Below are positions 21,572 to 31,410 of a DNA stretch of 64,000 nucleotides, piece after piece; position 1 is the first letter of the stretch, and every line of letters begins with the position of its first letter. The notes beneath the pieces were generated by a model that saw only the letters and a list, made by a program, of their open reading frames with translations, ran no database searches and was not told the origin of the DNA. Made by a program: the position numbers and the translations under genes. The stretch is from positions 2,154,414 through 2,218,413 of the forward strand of contig JAIUPT010000020.1 of assembly GCA_022315425.1 (NCBI GenBank). The letters are read 5' to 3'. This stretch comes from Pseudevernia furfuracea (taxonomy: Eukaryota; Ascomycota; Lecanoromycetes; Lecanorales; Parmeliaceae).

Positions 21572-22854
21572 ATGCACTTCAGAGTTTGGCTTGCATATGC
21601 AGTCATCTCTGCGCTTGCGCTTTCTGCTACTCTACCTGAAGCGTCACAAAACGAAGACATTTTGACCACCTCACCTTTGAATTCGACACTTCCGGGGAAC
21701 GTCTCGGCTGCAGCGACAAACACCTCACATTTGAACAATGTCCCAAACATGGGCCTTTTTCCTTTGAACCGTACTTCCCAACATCCGTCAAACTACTCCG
21801 CCTCCCTCTACGACCTACCCGTCGGGTACGACCTGCCGGCAGTCACCAATGCGGTCCCTCAGTGCAAAGGTGATGCATTCGGCACCAACTTAGACCGATA
21901 CAGCTGTTTTGATGCTTGGCGAAATGTGGGCTTGTCATCCCAACGCGAGAGCTGGGGGCCAAGAGGCTCTGATTACAATTTCCAAAACCGGCTTCCTTAT
22001 CGATGGAGTAGTGGTATGACCGCTGCTACATATTCCTGTTACATCGCACGCATCGTTGACGAATACCTATAGATAATGGTCATTGCGTTATCGATGTTGT
22101 CGACCAGCTAGGCCAAAACGCCGATTTTGCGTCTTTACTCGAGATCAGATTTGCCGCCGAACAGGTGATGAGGAAGTGCATAGATCCAATCAGTAACCCG
22201 GCTGAGGGAGGACTGGTTGCAAATGTAGGTATGTAAGATATCGAGGAGCCTTTCTCCGCTCGCGTGTGGACTTTCCATGCCACATTTTTCTTCTGTCCAG
22301 TGAACGATGTGAAGGTCTGCTGACTCTGTTCAACCCACCGACAGGTAAAAACGGACATCTCGTTGTGATAGTCAGAAAATACACGCCTGATGTCGTATGT
22401 GGCCAAGATTTCAAAGCCTCGGATTGGCCACCGCTCTGCCGGGACACGTTGAGCGAGTTGCCCGTGAGCCTGGGTCCTGTGGACTTTGGGCGTCCGGGTC
22501 TGCCAGGTGTACAATGGCCATTGCCATGGACTTCTCAAGCGAGTACGTGCATTCGATCCCCAACTGGGCGTTTTGGCATTGAGCTTCAAGGCAAGAGTTG
22601 CTGAATGTGTCTTGTACTCGACCCAGGCGGCTCCAGATGCGCGGTTACAGTGAGACTCAGGAGTGTTGCGGTCCAAGAGACCATTCGCTGGTTCGACATA
22701 TGGGCTGCTGCGGTTGCAGCCAATGCCAGTGAGTGACATTCCCACTTCATATCTGCCAACATGTCGCGTTTTCAATCTCGAGTTGGGCTGCGTTGCATTT
22801 TTCTTGCAAGCGCATGTTTGATACCTCGATTACTTTCAGCTAGAAAGGGGCGCT
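21572..22854 (+). CDS. Secreted cysteine-containing fungal protein, family of unknown function (member B)
   Basis: Model: 21572-22013, 22073-22228, 22345-22542, 22627-22728 and a tentative last exon 22840-22854. The start ATG gives a signal peptide (ending near SALALSA), then a longer NxT-rich stalk than in member A. The shared blocks are CKGDAFGTNLDRYSC, LPYRWSSDNGHC, a run ending in Cys before GG..NVG, HLVVIVRKYTPDVVC and RWFDIWAAAVAANA. The first three introns fall at the same places and phase (1) as in member A (517-1634). After NA the family normally continues with a CLR..G...LG block; here the only frame-compatible acceptor gives TRKGR and a stop, so the 3' end is missing or mis-modelled. 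Function unknown; probably extracellular. Confidence 0.65.
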
Positions 22855-23975
22855 GATCTGGAGACCTCTAGTTTGTATCAAACGAAAGAAGGTTGGTGTT
22901 TCCCAACATCTTGGTGAGTTGATCTATAGATATACTTCGTCTTGTTTCATGCGAGTGTGAAGAGTTAACATCCATGGCGCCGTATGTAGGCGATCAAAAG
23001 TATGGATGGTTAGCCCTACAAATCAGCGACCAGCAACCAGCACCCCCGCGGTTGGCGGTGGCAGATGAGTGAGTTTTTGGATACTAGTATACCATGCTGG
23101 TGGAGAAGATGCGGCTCACGGAAGCGTTCTATGCCTTCGAACTTGCCGGGAGGCTTCGCAGGTGGCGTTTCTGGAGATATGTGAATGAACCCCGATGCTA
23201 TTCGATAGCAGTAGGAGCGCTTTGAAGGTTAAAACTGTCTTTCCGTCTAGGCACGAGCGTGAAATACTGCTACTTTTTGGGGATCTTGTAGATAAGAGGA
23301 GGGTAATGCGTACATACATACACCTGCATCTTGTTTCCGATGGTTGTTATTCAGTGGAGCCGAACATTTTTCGACGACCAGCACAGTGTTGGCCTGACAT
23401 CAATAGATGTGTTGCTATCGTTGGACCTAGCTACCGATGGAAAAGAACACTGGCATCAGATAACAACTGGTTGGTCATTTGCTGATTCTATCTCCTGCAA
23501 CTGTACGAGTAGATCGATATCCTGATCCGAAAAGAGCCTTGCCTGTTTCCGAGAACAAGTCTGGCTTAGGGACAACGAGATTGGTTCTGCTGTTTTCGCT
23601 GACTTGCTGCCGAAAGCGCTCGCGATGAGTAAGTGCACCCCGGCCTTTGATTGTCGAGGAAAGGCTCAAGTTCATTCAGGACAGATTTGGAGCTCAGAAG
23701 AAAAGTGTGTCAGCGAAGAGCATGTGCAGCACGGTGTAAAATTAGCATTGAATACCCAGTAAATTCTAACTTTCTAGAGAGTCATTACTGCATTCCCCAT
23801 CTGTTACCCTCGCCAGCACCCATCTTCATCTGCGTGTTCAAATCCAACTCTACAGAGCGCTTTGCAATCAAGTCTGCGGCCTGGGGTTCTCCCGCATACG
23901 CATCTAGTACTCCAAGATGTCAAGAATGCACATGATCACCTTGTATGTAAGTTGCTTGATTATCTTTCTTCTACC
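22855..23975. other. Gene-poor region
   Basis: Several short frames on both strands (for example the minus strand at 23475-23675) lack starts, splice support or motifs. No gene is called. Confidence 0.4.
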
Positions 23976-24263
23976 TTATGTATGAAAGATCTCGCCACCG
24001 AAGCAAAGATACTGGAGAATGATAGCAAAAACGCACCAAGCTACACGTAGGACCTGTGCAGAGTCGCTTCCCCATTCAGAAGGCAGCCCCCATCCCCGCG
24101 CCTCGCTAGCAAGCTCCTTCTCAGTAGCTTGGATGTAGAGCTTACAAGACCGGACCACGATGTTGCCAATGGATCTGCGGCTGTTTGGTCCTTCACCGAA
24201 AGTCAGAGCCACGGCGTTGAGATCAGACACCCACCCGATGAAGACTGTCTTATCAAAACACAT
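23976..24263 (-). CDS. Uncertain 95-aa open frame, possible gene fragment
   Basis: Starts at a true ATG (24263) and has protein-like composition: a soluble N-terminal part (IGWVSDLNAVALTFGEG) and one hydrophobic stretch near the C-terminus (VAWCVFAIILQYLCF). I do not recognise a family with certainty. It ends 63 bp upstream of the aldo-keto reductase pseudogene's 3' end. It may be a fragment of a larger decayed gene; no splice-consistent extension was found. Confidence 0.25.
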   Translation of the reverse strand: MCFDKTVFIGWVSDLNAVALTFGEGPNSRRSIGNIVVRSCKLYIQATEKELASEARGWGLPSEWGSDSAQVLRVAWCVFAIILQYLCFGGEIFHT

Positions 24264-24325
24264 TGTTCACTCATGGTGCGGTTGATCATCACAGAATTAC
24301 CTTTCATTTCCCTATATGAGAAAAT

Positions 24326-25446
24326 CTAGCCATTGACCATCGTCATTCCCTCCGGGTGATACCTGTCACCAATTATCTCACATTTTCCCAGGATCGTGTC
24401 GATACTCTTTATCTCTTCTTCGGTCAGATCTACCTCGACGGCGTTCTCCTTTATCCTCTCGGCAGCTCTGGCTCCCGGGATTTGGATGATTTGGGGCATT
24501 CTTTCTTTGTTTGACAGGCTTCGAACCCAAGCTAGAGGAGTGCAATTGTTCTTCAGGGCGATCTTCTCGAGCTCCCTCACAAGCTTCATGTTGGCACCGA
24601 AGTTCTGGGGCTGGAATCATGGCAACATTTTTCGAACATCACCTTGCTGGAGATCTTCGAGAGACTTGATCTGGCCGGTAAACATGCCTCGACCGATCGG
24701 TGAGTAGCTGCAGGGGTTGTCAGCGATGAACTCTAAAAGTGCTTCGAGATGTAGAGTGACTGACGCAATGATCGGAATATCCAACTCAAAACAAGCCTCT
24801 GCGATCCCATTGGTAAGAGGCTCCGTCGACTACAGCGACAGCTCTACCTCCACAGTTACGATCTTCGTGATCTTGACTGCCTCTCTAATCGTGTTCGCGC
24901 TGACTTCACACAGAGCCACTCCTCCAATCTTGCCCTCATTCACCAGCTCTGCCAGCGCCCCCAAAGTCTCTTTTAGAGGCATATTTGGATCTCTTTGCGC
25001 ACACTCAAACATATCAATCCTGCCTCTGTCTCCCAGCGTCTTCAAACAGTTCTCCACGCTCTCCCTCACATATTCAGGGCTGCCGTCAGGTTGCAAGCCA
25101 GGACGCGTAGCCCCCTTGATGTTGAGGACCAGCTTGTCGGCATCTTCTGGGTATAGGGTGTAGTAACTTCTTGAGTAGGGTCAGGGAATTGTCGTCAGGT
25201 TTGCCGTAGATCTCGCCACCGTTTCAGAAATTGCAGCCAGAGGTAAGGGCAGCACGCATCGCCGCAAAGGCTCGTTCTTCGGAAGGGATGTCGGGCCGCC
25301 ATGTCAGACCTGCGAAGAAGTTAGCAGAGGCCATTGAGGGAGCAGGTGTGTCTTGCCTAGGAGGCCGTAGCCTGTGCCGCCAACTTTATGGCCACCTTAT
25401 GGCCACCGATCTCAATGCTGCGAGAGACTTTCTGTGATGATGCCAT
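24326..25446 (-). pseudogene. Pyridoxal-reductase-like aldo-keto reductase pseudogene
   Basis: The whole length of a Plr1-type aldo-keto reductase (NADPH-dependent pyridoxal to pyridoxine) can be followed: MASSQ start at 25446, IEIGGHKV, GGTGYGLLG, LTWRPD, GCNF-stop-NGGEIYGKP, YPEDADKLVLNIKGA, VRESVENCL, IGGVALCEVSA, FELDIPIIA, YSPIGRGMFTGQIKSL, IQIPGAR, ending at 24326. It is broken by an 11-bp tandem duplication near the start (frameshift), three in-frame stops (in NF-stop-NGGE, ELSL-stop-STEP and KMLP-stop-FQPQ) and a 1-bp frameshift before YYTLYPEDAD. The expected intron after GLLG begins GC instead of GT. All three stops can arise by single C:G to T:A changes from Trp or Arg codons. Confidence 0.8.
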
Positions 25447-26148
25447 CGGGTCGGCTTCTGCGTCTTCTGCGTTAACATCTCAGCGTTCTCAGGTTTCTTG
25501 TACTGCTTGGGAAGACGTCAGCAGCGTCGCCCTTGAAGTTACTGTCTTGTAGATGGCCTGCTGAATTGGTAGGTGAGCTTGAACCTGCCCTAATGGAGCA
25601 TGACAAAGGTGGTTGTCTCTGCTGCCGCATGGTTTTGGCCATGACGGTACCCAACGTACGGAGAGGGTGAGCGAGGCATAGAAAGTTCTTAGGGCCGAGT
25701 TTAGAATCTTAGGGTACTTTTCGGGAACATTTTGGATGGCCCGGGCGCCTGTTTTGGACCGGCTAAGGTAGGTGGTACCTTACCTTACCTTAGAGTTAGA
25801 CCTAAGCTACTATGTCAGAGTTGGCCTATTAAAGTAGGCAATCATTAGGCATTTTCTAATTGAGCAGGTGCCGCTCTTCTAGCGGGAGCCGGAGGGTGAT
25901 GCTAGCGTTGTGAGGGAGAACGTCAGCGCCTACCATGTGGCGAATGCTCACTGATGAAAGGCAAGAAGCTTTGCCCGAGCGCTCCAGAACGAAGAGAACG
26001 CTGTTCTTCAGAGCGGGAGGTGGTATCTATCGTATGCATTTCTCTATCTATCCATCTATTATGATAAACTCATCCGCCGTGGTCGCTATGATTCCGCTCA
26101 TCAATAACAGCAACGACCATTGACCAACGGCAGCCTGTTCTCCGCTCG
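25447..26148. other. Intergenic region with TACCTTA cluster
   Basis: No gene. At 25764-25802, TAAGGTAGGTGGTACCTTACCTTACCTTAGAG is another copy of the dispersed TACCTTA motif. Confidence 0.5.
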
Positions 26149-28239
26149 CTACAGCCAAGTAAACTTCCCCACATCCTCCACGTTCACATCCTCGATCTTG
26201 TAGATCTCCACCCACGCCTCGATCTCATTCAACAGCATCTTTGCTCTTTCTGTTTTCTCTTGCATCCCCCTCTTCTTCTTCTCTTCCTCGGGAATCTGCA
26301 GATCGAACTGCTTCAGATCGACCGCGAAGCAGCGACGGAACCATTTAAACCGCTTCGTGTTCCATTGGCCCTAAAATCGCAGTCACCCTGTCAGCGGATC
26401 TTCATCCATCCATCCATCCACCCATCCATCCATTCGCCCATCCTCAAATACGGACAAGGGAGGAATCAAGGGAGCTCAATAACTTACATCCACAACAGCA
26501 ACCCCCTCAAACGCCCTCACAAACTCATCCATCTCCTCCCACGTCCCCACCCCCGCCCCCACCTTCTCATTCGACTCCCACACCGTCCCCGTCTCTCCCC
26601 CTTCCCCGCCCACAAGCCACAGCTTCGCCCCCGACGGACACACCCCCAGCACGAACATCCGACCAAACGTCGCGAAGTGCGTCTCGATGCCCCCGTTCCC
26701 GTGCCGCTCGCGCAGTGCGTCGTATCGCACGTCGCGGAGATCCACCCCGAGGATCGTCGTGCGGCCTTTGTCCCGTGCCGAGGCTTTCGCGCAAAGCACG
26801 GCTTTGCGCAATGAGGCTGATTTCTTCTCCCGCATCTCTGATACCGTGGGGGCTGGCGGGCCTAAGCTGCGGCTGTATTGTGTGAAGGCAGAGAACATGG
26901 TTTGCTCGGACGAGGCGAGCGTCAGGAGGAGCGTCAGCCCTGTCTTCGGCACCTTCCAGTCGGCGGAGGAGGTCCAGAAGGTGGGGGGTGCGGGGATGTG
27001 GAGGGGGTGGACGGTGACGCTGTTGAGGCGGACGGAGGCTTCGAGGGCCACGAAGAAATAGGAGGCGGCGGGGTAGCCGGAGGAGAAGAAGCGCGTGATG
27101 AGGTACCAGAGGGCGGAGAGGGGGTTCGTGGCGGCAAGAGCGGAGGGATCACTGGGTACGGTGGAGGCCGGGGCTGAGGATGTGGATGTGAGGTGACCTG
27201 CTGCCGATGTGGCTCCGTTGGAGGGGTTCGGACGGGCTTCGTCGCTTTCTTCCGTGGTAGCTTTGGCAGCTTGAGTCTCTGATACTTCTTCAGTGTTGAC
27301 AACGGGCCCTGAGGCCTCTGCGAGAGGATCGGGGGTCTTTGTCTCAGGCTCTTTGGCCTCCTCTTCAGTCTCGTCAGGGTTTTTCATTCCATGCTCTTTG
27401 CCTTTCTCCTCAGGCAACTCCACCGTCTTCATCTCGGGCTCTTTCCCTTTCCGTGAACCCTCGTCGACAGCCTTCGCCTCGAGCTCTTTGCCTTTCTCCC
27501 GAATCACCCCACCGCTCTTCCCCTTCCCTCCAATCACTCCGGCAGCCTCATTCAACCCCGTAGCCAGATCCTCCAGACCCCTCCACCATCCCTCCCCAAA
27601 CTCTTCGCTCACCCTTTCCTTAAACTTCTCCCCATCAACCCGATTGTACTCAATGACACCCACGTTGGCGGAAACCGGCAAGGAAGGGTTCCAAAGCTGC
27701 TTTGCGGCAATCCTCTCTCCGTGCGTGGGTAGGTTGTCTATCAGGTTCGTGATGAAGGGCGGTATCGAGGTCTGGCCTCTGCGGGGGGCTTTGAAGGGCC
27801 ACGCGACGAAGATGGCTCCGTATTCGGGAGAGGCGCAGCCTCGGTGAGGAATGGGTTTCGACAGTTCTGCAAGACTTGGCCGTGAGTTTGTTTTGAAGCC
27901 GGCGAATAACGATGGTGGTAATGAGGATGTCTTTTTTTTGGAGCGAAATAGGTTGCGTACCTTGCTGAGCTGCCCATTCGGACGATTCTGTAAGTTTCAT
28001 GTCAGCGCGCCCTGGAATAGTGACGCTGTTCTTGGAAGAGGTGACCTACCGGGCTGAACTTCGGTTTTCGTAGGTTCTGTAAACTCACTGTCAGCATCCT
28101 GACCTGCTGTCATCAACATCTATCTCGTTTTATGAAGTTGCACACCCTGCTGTTCGTCCTCCACCGAAGCTTTGATGGACTGGTAAGATTTGGGCAGCTG
28201 TGCCTCAAGTATGATTTTCAGCTCCTGCTCCTTCTTCAT
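26149..28239 (-). CDS. Uncharacterised 591-aa protein with acidic KGKE-rich linker
   Basis: Five exons: 28239-28146, 28102-28050, 27987-27961, 27866-26488 and 26370-26149; phases are consistent. The N-terminus is short and charged (MKKEQELKIILEAQL). Exon 4 opens with a folded-looking segment (HRGCASPEYGAIFVAWPFKAP through WWRGLEDLATGLNEAAG). A low-complexity Lys/Glu linker of about 130 residues follows, then a second globular part (ALWYLITRFFSSGYPAASYFFVALE to the end) that finishes KFTWL. I do not recognise a named domain; a nuclear or cytosolic role cannot be decided. No signal peptide. The first intron is only 42 bp and its boundaries are the least certain. The last intron carries a CCAT microsatellite. 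Confidence 0.7.
26403..26440. repeat. (CATC)n microsatellite within an intron
   Basis: Repeated CATC units with one variant, located in the 117-bp last intron (26371-26487) of the 591-aa gene. Confidence 0.85.
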
Positions 28240-28836
28240 TGTGGACGAGCACAAGCTACTGCGGATGCTATGTTAGGGAAATGGAAACCCTTGTGGAGAT
28301 GCAGTAGTAAATTTAAAAGGATAGAAGATATGATCCGTCTGAGAGTTGTGAAGCTAAGTGAAAAGGCTCACAAAGTGAGAACACGAAGTGAGATGAAAGA
28401 TATGTTAGGTCGCCAATCGGTATACCCACACCACAAGCAGAGAGAATCTTCCGGAAAACAGTTCGTGACACCTAGGTAGGCATCTCGACCGAGGTGAAAC
28501 AAGCTAACCATCAGTTTCAATGAGTTCCATTTGTGGATGCACTCGGCCGAGAACATCCATAAGGATGGATTATCTGTAGTATGCAACATTAAATCCTAGC
28601 TCGACTGAATGAAGAAAGTGACGATATCCGATCCTTTCAATGCCAGCGGTGATGCTTTCCTCTATAGGTCTTGAGGTGATCCAAAGAAATACGTGGGTAT
28701 CGTGATCTAGATCATGCCCAACGCCACTCTCTATGTCACGAATTGCGCCTTTTTCCCATGCTCTTTCCTAAACACCATGCTTCAAAGAGGGGACACCGCT
28801 AATGGCATGCAAACGAAAAACAACTGTGTCCGCTGA
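28240..28836. other. Intergenic region, no gene seen
   Basis: About 600 bp between two minus-strand genes. Only short frames without motifs are present. It probably holds the promoter of the 591-aa gene and the terminator of the glycosyltransferase gene. Confidence 0.45.
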
Positions 28837-30150
28837 CTAATCGAATACTCTCCCGATTGGTTTCGCTCGCAGCGGGCCTTTCACCTCGGGATCACTGGGC
28901 CATTGCCTCTCAATCTTGTCCACCTCGCCCGCCAGAAGGTGGTCTATGTTCAAGCGAGTGCTATGCACAATGTTGAAAGTGTAGCCTTTTTGCCTGACGC
29001 TTTGTGCGCTAAACGATCCAATGTCGCTGTCTCGGCTCAACCTGCCGGCTCCCTTGTGACTGTCAATGAGCTGCGGGAACACACCGATACATCTGAAGTT
29101 TGGGTCGTCTCTGCACATGTAGCCAATGCCGATATCGATTGGCACAAAGGTTTTGCGTTGGGCTTGCCCTCGTAGTAATTTCCGAGCGCCGCGGAAGGAG
29201 AGCGCGTAGCCGTAGAGGCACACTCCATCGTTCGCCTCATAGACTATCCGGGTATTGTTGTCGTATCCTTCGGCAGCCATGTCCGGAATCCCAGCGAAGT
29301 TCACACGATGCAGTGTGATTGGCACCGTATCGTCGTTCTCGATGACGAATCGTCTCTCGTCGTCTGGTTTGATTTGGTTCGAGCAGTGACCGAGCCACAA
29401 GAGGTCCCAATCATCACCGTAGGGCGAGTGAGGTTTGTGATCCGGAGAGGCAGCTGTGACGAATTGGCTGCCTTGAGCGAAGAGCGCCAGTTGATCTTTG
29501 AGCCTAGTGTCCCAATCCGCGTCGTCTTCGAGGATGATGGCTGAGGTGAGTCCTTCCATGACAACCCTTGAATGCGCACCGTCAGTATGACCATTGTGAA
29601 GCCGCCCTGGGTTGAGTTCAACTCACGTTTGCGCAAAATTCAGGTGCGCACGCCAGCACCCAACAACATTGTTCCTAGACTCCTCATTCTGCACTTTTCG
29701 TCAGCAACCACGCACAAGCTCCGGAATGTATGTATAGACCTCAGGCAGACCCTCCAGCGACGGAAGTGCCTTGTTCACCACCTCTTCCCCTCTCACGCCT
29801 TGTATTATTTCCGCAGTGAAGCCTGTCAGGGTGGAGGCGAGGGCGAAAGCGTCGAGCTTGTCAGGACGTTCGGCGAGGTTGAGGACGAAGACTTTCTGGA
29901 ACTGGAGAGGCACACGTGTCAGCAAGAATGAGGAGGGCGCATGGGGAGAGCTGCGTACCCCAAGGGTGGAATTGTGTACGTCCTTGATACTGTCTGTTGA
30001 GGCTTTGAAAGCCTTGGTTGGTTTCCTACTGTAATTGTATCCGTGGCCTTTGAGGTAGGATAACCCTTCACGGGACTTGGTGTACCATAGTAGAGACAGC
30101 ATGAAGAGGAGGAGGACACCAAAGGGGAGGAGGCGAGGTCCCCTGGCCAT
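28837..30150 (-). CDS. GT25-family glycosyltransferase, type II membrane protein
   Basis: Four exons: 30150-29959, 29901-29740, 29688-29627 and 29566-28837, giving 381 aa. After MARGPRLLP a single transmembrane anchor (FGVLLLFMLSLLWY) predicts a Golgi type II topology. The GT25 core is clear: KVFVLNLAERPDKL, GCWRAHLNF, a DxD-like metal site in ILEDDADWD, LLWLGHC, and GYALSFRGARKLL followed by PIDIGIGYMC. Bacterial relatives add galactose to lipopolysaccharide and animal relatives to collagen; the fungal acceptor is unknown. Start chosen at 30150; MHISTDDFK at 30177 is an in-frame alternative. The first intron (57 bp) is a multiple of three without a stop, so its retention would add 19 residues. 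Confidence 0.87.
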
Positions 30151-30501
30151 TTTGAAGTCGTCGGTGGAGATATGCATAGGCAGGGCTGAATGGTTGGTCT
30201 CAAGCGGAGGAAGAAGTGTATAGTGGCATGTCCAGCAGTGTGGTTGGAGGATTGAGTGAGAGGAAGAGGAAAAGTACCTGTAGAAGGGGGAAGCGAGGAG
30301 AGACGAATGTGCGCTAAGAGTAAGTGGTAAGCTGCATGGTCGTAGAATGATAATGTACTTGGATTGAGCCTTATCACAATAATGGCCTATGACTTTGGTG
30401 TTGAGATTTGGAGAGTGCAGAATAATCGAGATGGATGAGAGAGAGGGCTGTACGGAGTAGAGTAGGTACAAAGGAAAAAGGAGCCGCGTTGGTGGCGTGT
30501 C

Positions 30502-30517
30502 ACTAAGGTACCTTAGT
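30502..30517. repeat. Perfect 16-bp palindrome ACTAAGGTACCTTAGT
   Basis: Self-complementary over all 16 bases. Its core AAGGTACCTT belongs to the dispersed TACCTTA words in this window. Confidence 0.8.
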
Positions 30518-30690
30518 CACTAGCCAATAATTTTTATGCCTTTTTATGCCTTTTTATGCGAGATTGTCCCCTTGCAGCAGCAGTTCTTCCATGCTCCATG
30601 ATAGGAAGGTAAGGCGGCTCAATTTGACTCTTATTACGAGTATTATTATTATTATGGGCTTGTCTTGTTATTGTTCTTCTTCTTATTATT

Positions 30691-30743
30691 CTTCTCATAA
30701 TTATTCTTCTCATAATTATTCTTCTCATAATTATTCTTCTCAT
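30691..30743. repeat. 15-bp tandem repeat (CTTCTCATAATTATT, about 3.5 copies)
   Basis: Exact 15-bp units at 30691, 30706, 30721 and a partial copy at 30736. The minus-strand frame repeating Met-Arg-Arg-Ile-Ile is an artefact of the repeat. Confidence 0.85.
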
Positions 30744-31038
30744 ATATTTGTCAGTAAAATATAAAAGCTTAGGGGTACCTTAGGCTCACAGGCTGTAGCT
30801 GTATAGAATCATACCTACTTCAAAATGAATAATACATGAGGTACTCAATATCCATCAGTTTACGGATACATCAAGACGGCTCGGCCAAACTCGGTGGATA
30901 TCTGTTCCAAATCTATTGGCGCGGATCCTTCTGTTTGACAGAGCGCCACCTTTTGTACCTATGCAGCTCCGCTTAGCGAACTCTACCCGAAACATCGTCT
31001 CACAGCCCCGTACCAAGGACTACCTTACGGTACCTATA

Positions 31039-31288
31039 CTCAAGCCGGTTTTTAATGTTTGCACTTAGCCTATCTAGGAGAAGCGCCTTCTTTTTGTACA
31101 ATCAATAACTCTTCAACGAACGTCTATACGAGGACCATCTAAATACGAAACTTTTTCTTCTCTTAATACTCCTCTACAAGTTGGTCACCGAGCGCATCTT
31201 TGTAAATATGCTCGTTGTCGAGCTGTGGTAATCTTAGACGACCTTACTCGATCAGGTAAGGTGGCCCATCATTAAAAACCGGCTTGAG
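31039..31288. mobile_element. MITE with 19-bp perfect terminal inverted repeats and TA target duplication
   Basis: CTCAAGCCGGTTTTTAATG at 31039-31057 is the exact reverse complement of 31270-31288. Both ends are flanked by TA (31037-31038 and 31289-31290), the duplication made by Tc1/mariner/pogo-type transposases. The 250-bp body has no transposase. TACCTTA/TAAGGTA words sit immediately outside or near both ends. Confidence 0.75.
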
Positions 31289-31410
31289 TAAGGTAACAAA
31301 TCCAACATCGATCAAACATAGCGGAGAGTGTAATAATCATGAGGCCCCCCTCCTCTAAGCTGATTGAAATGCGGCCTGCAGCAATAACTCCCCTCAAGCC
31401 CCAACCAACC

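Larger units (their letters stand above)
30151..31038. other. Intergenic region with palindrome and AT-rich tandem repeats
   Basis: Promoter side of the GT25 gene. It contains a perfect palindrome (30502-30517), three CCTTTTTATG-type units (30538-30560), TTATTA repeats (30637-30655) and a 15-bp tandem repeat (30691-30743). No gene. Confidence 0.6.

Noticed and set aside
26687..27847. Long plus-strand frames opposite the 591-aa gene
   Set aside because: They are antisense shadows; the minus-strand frame has consistent splicing at both ends, while the plus-strand frames are low-complexity.
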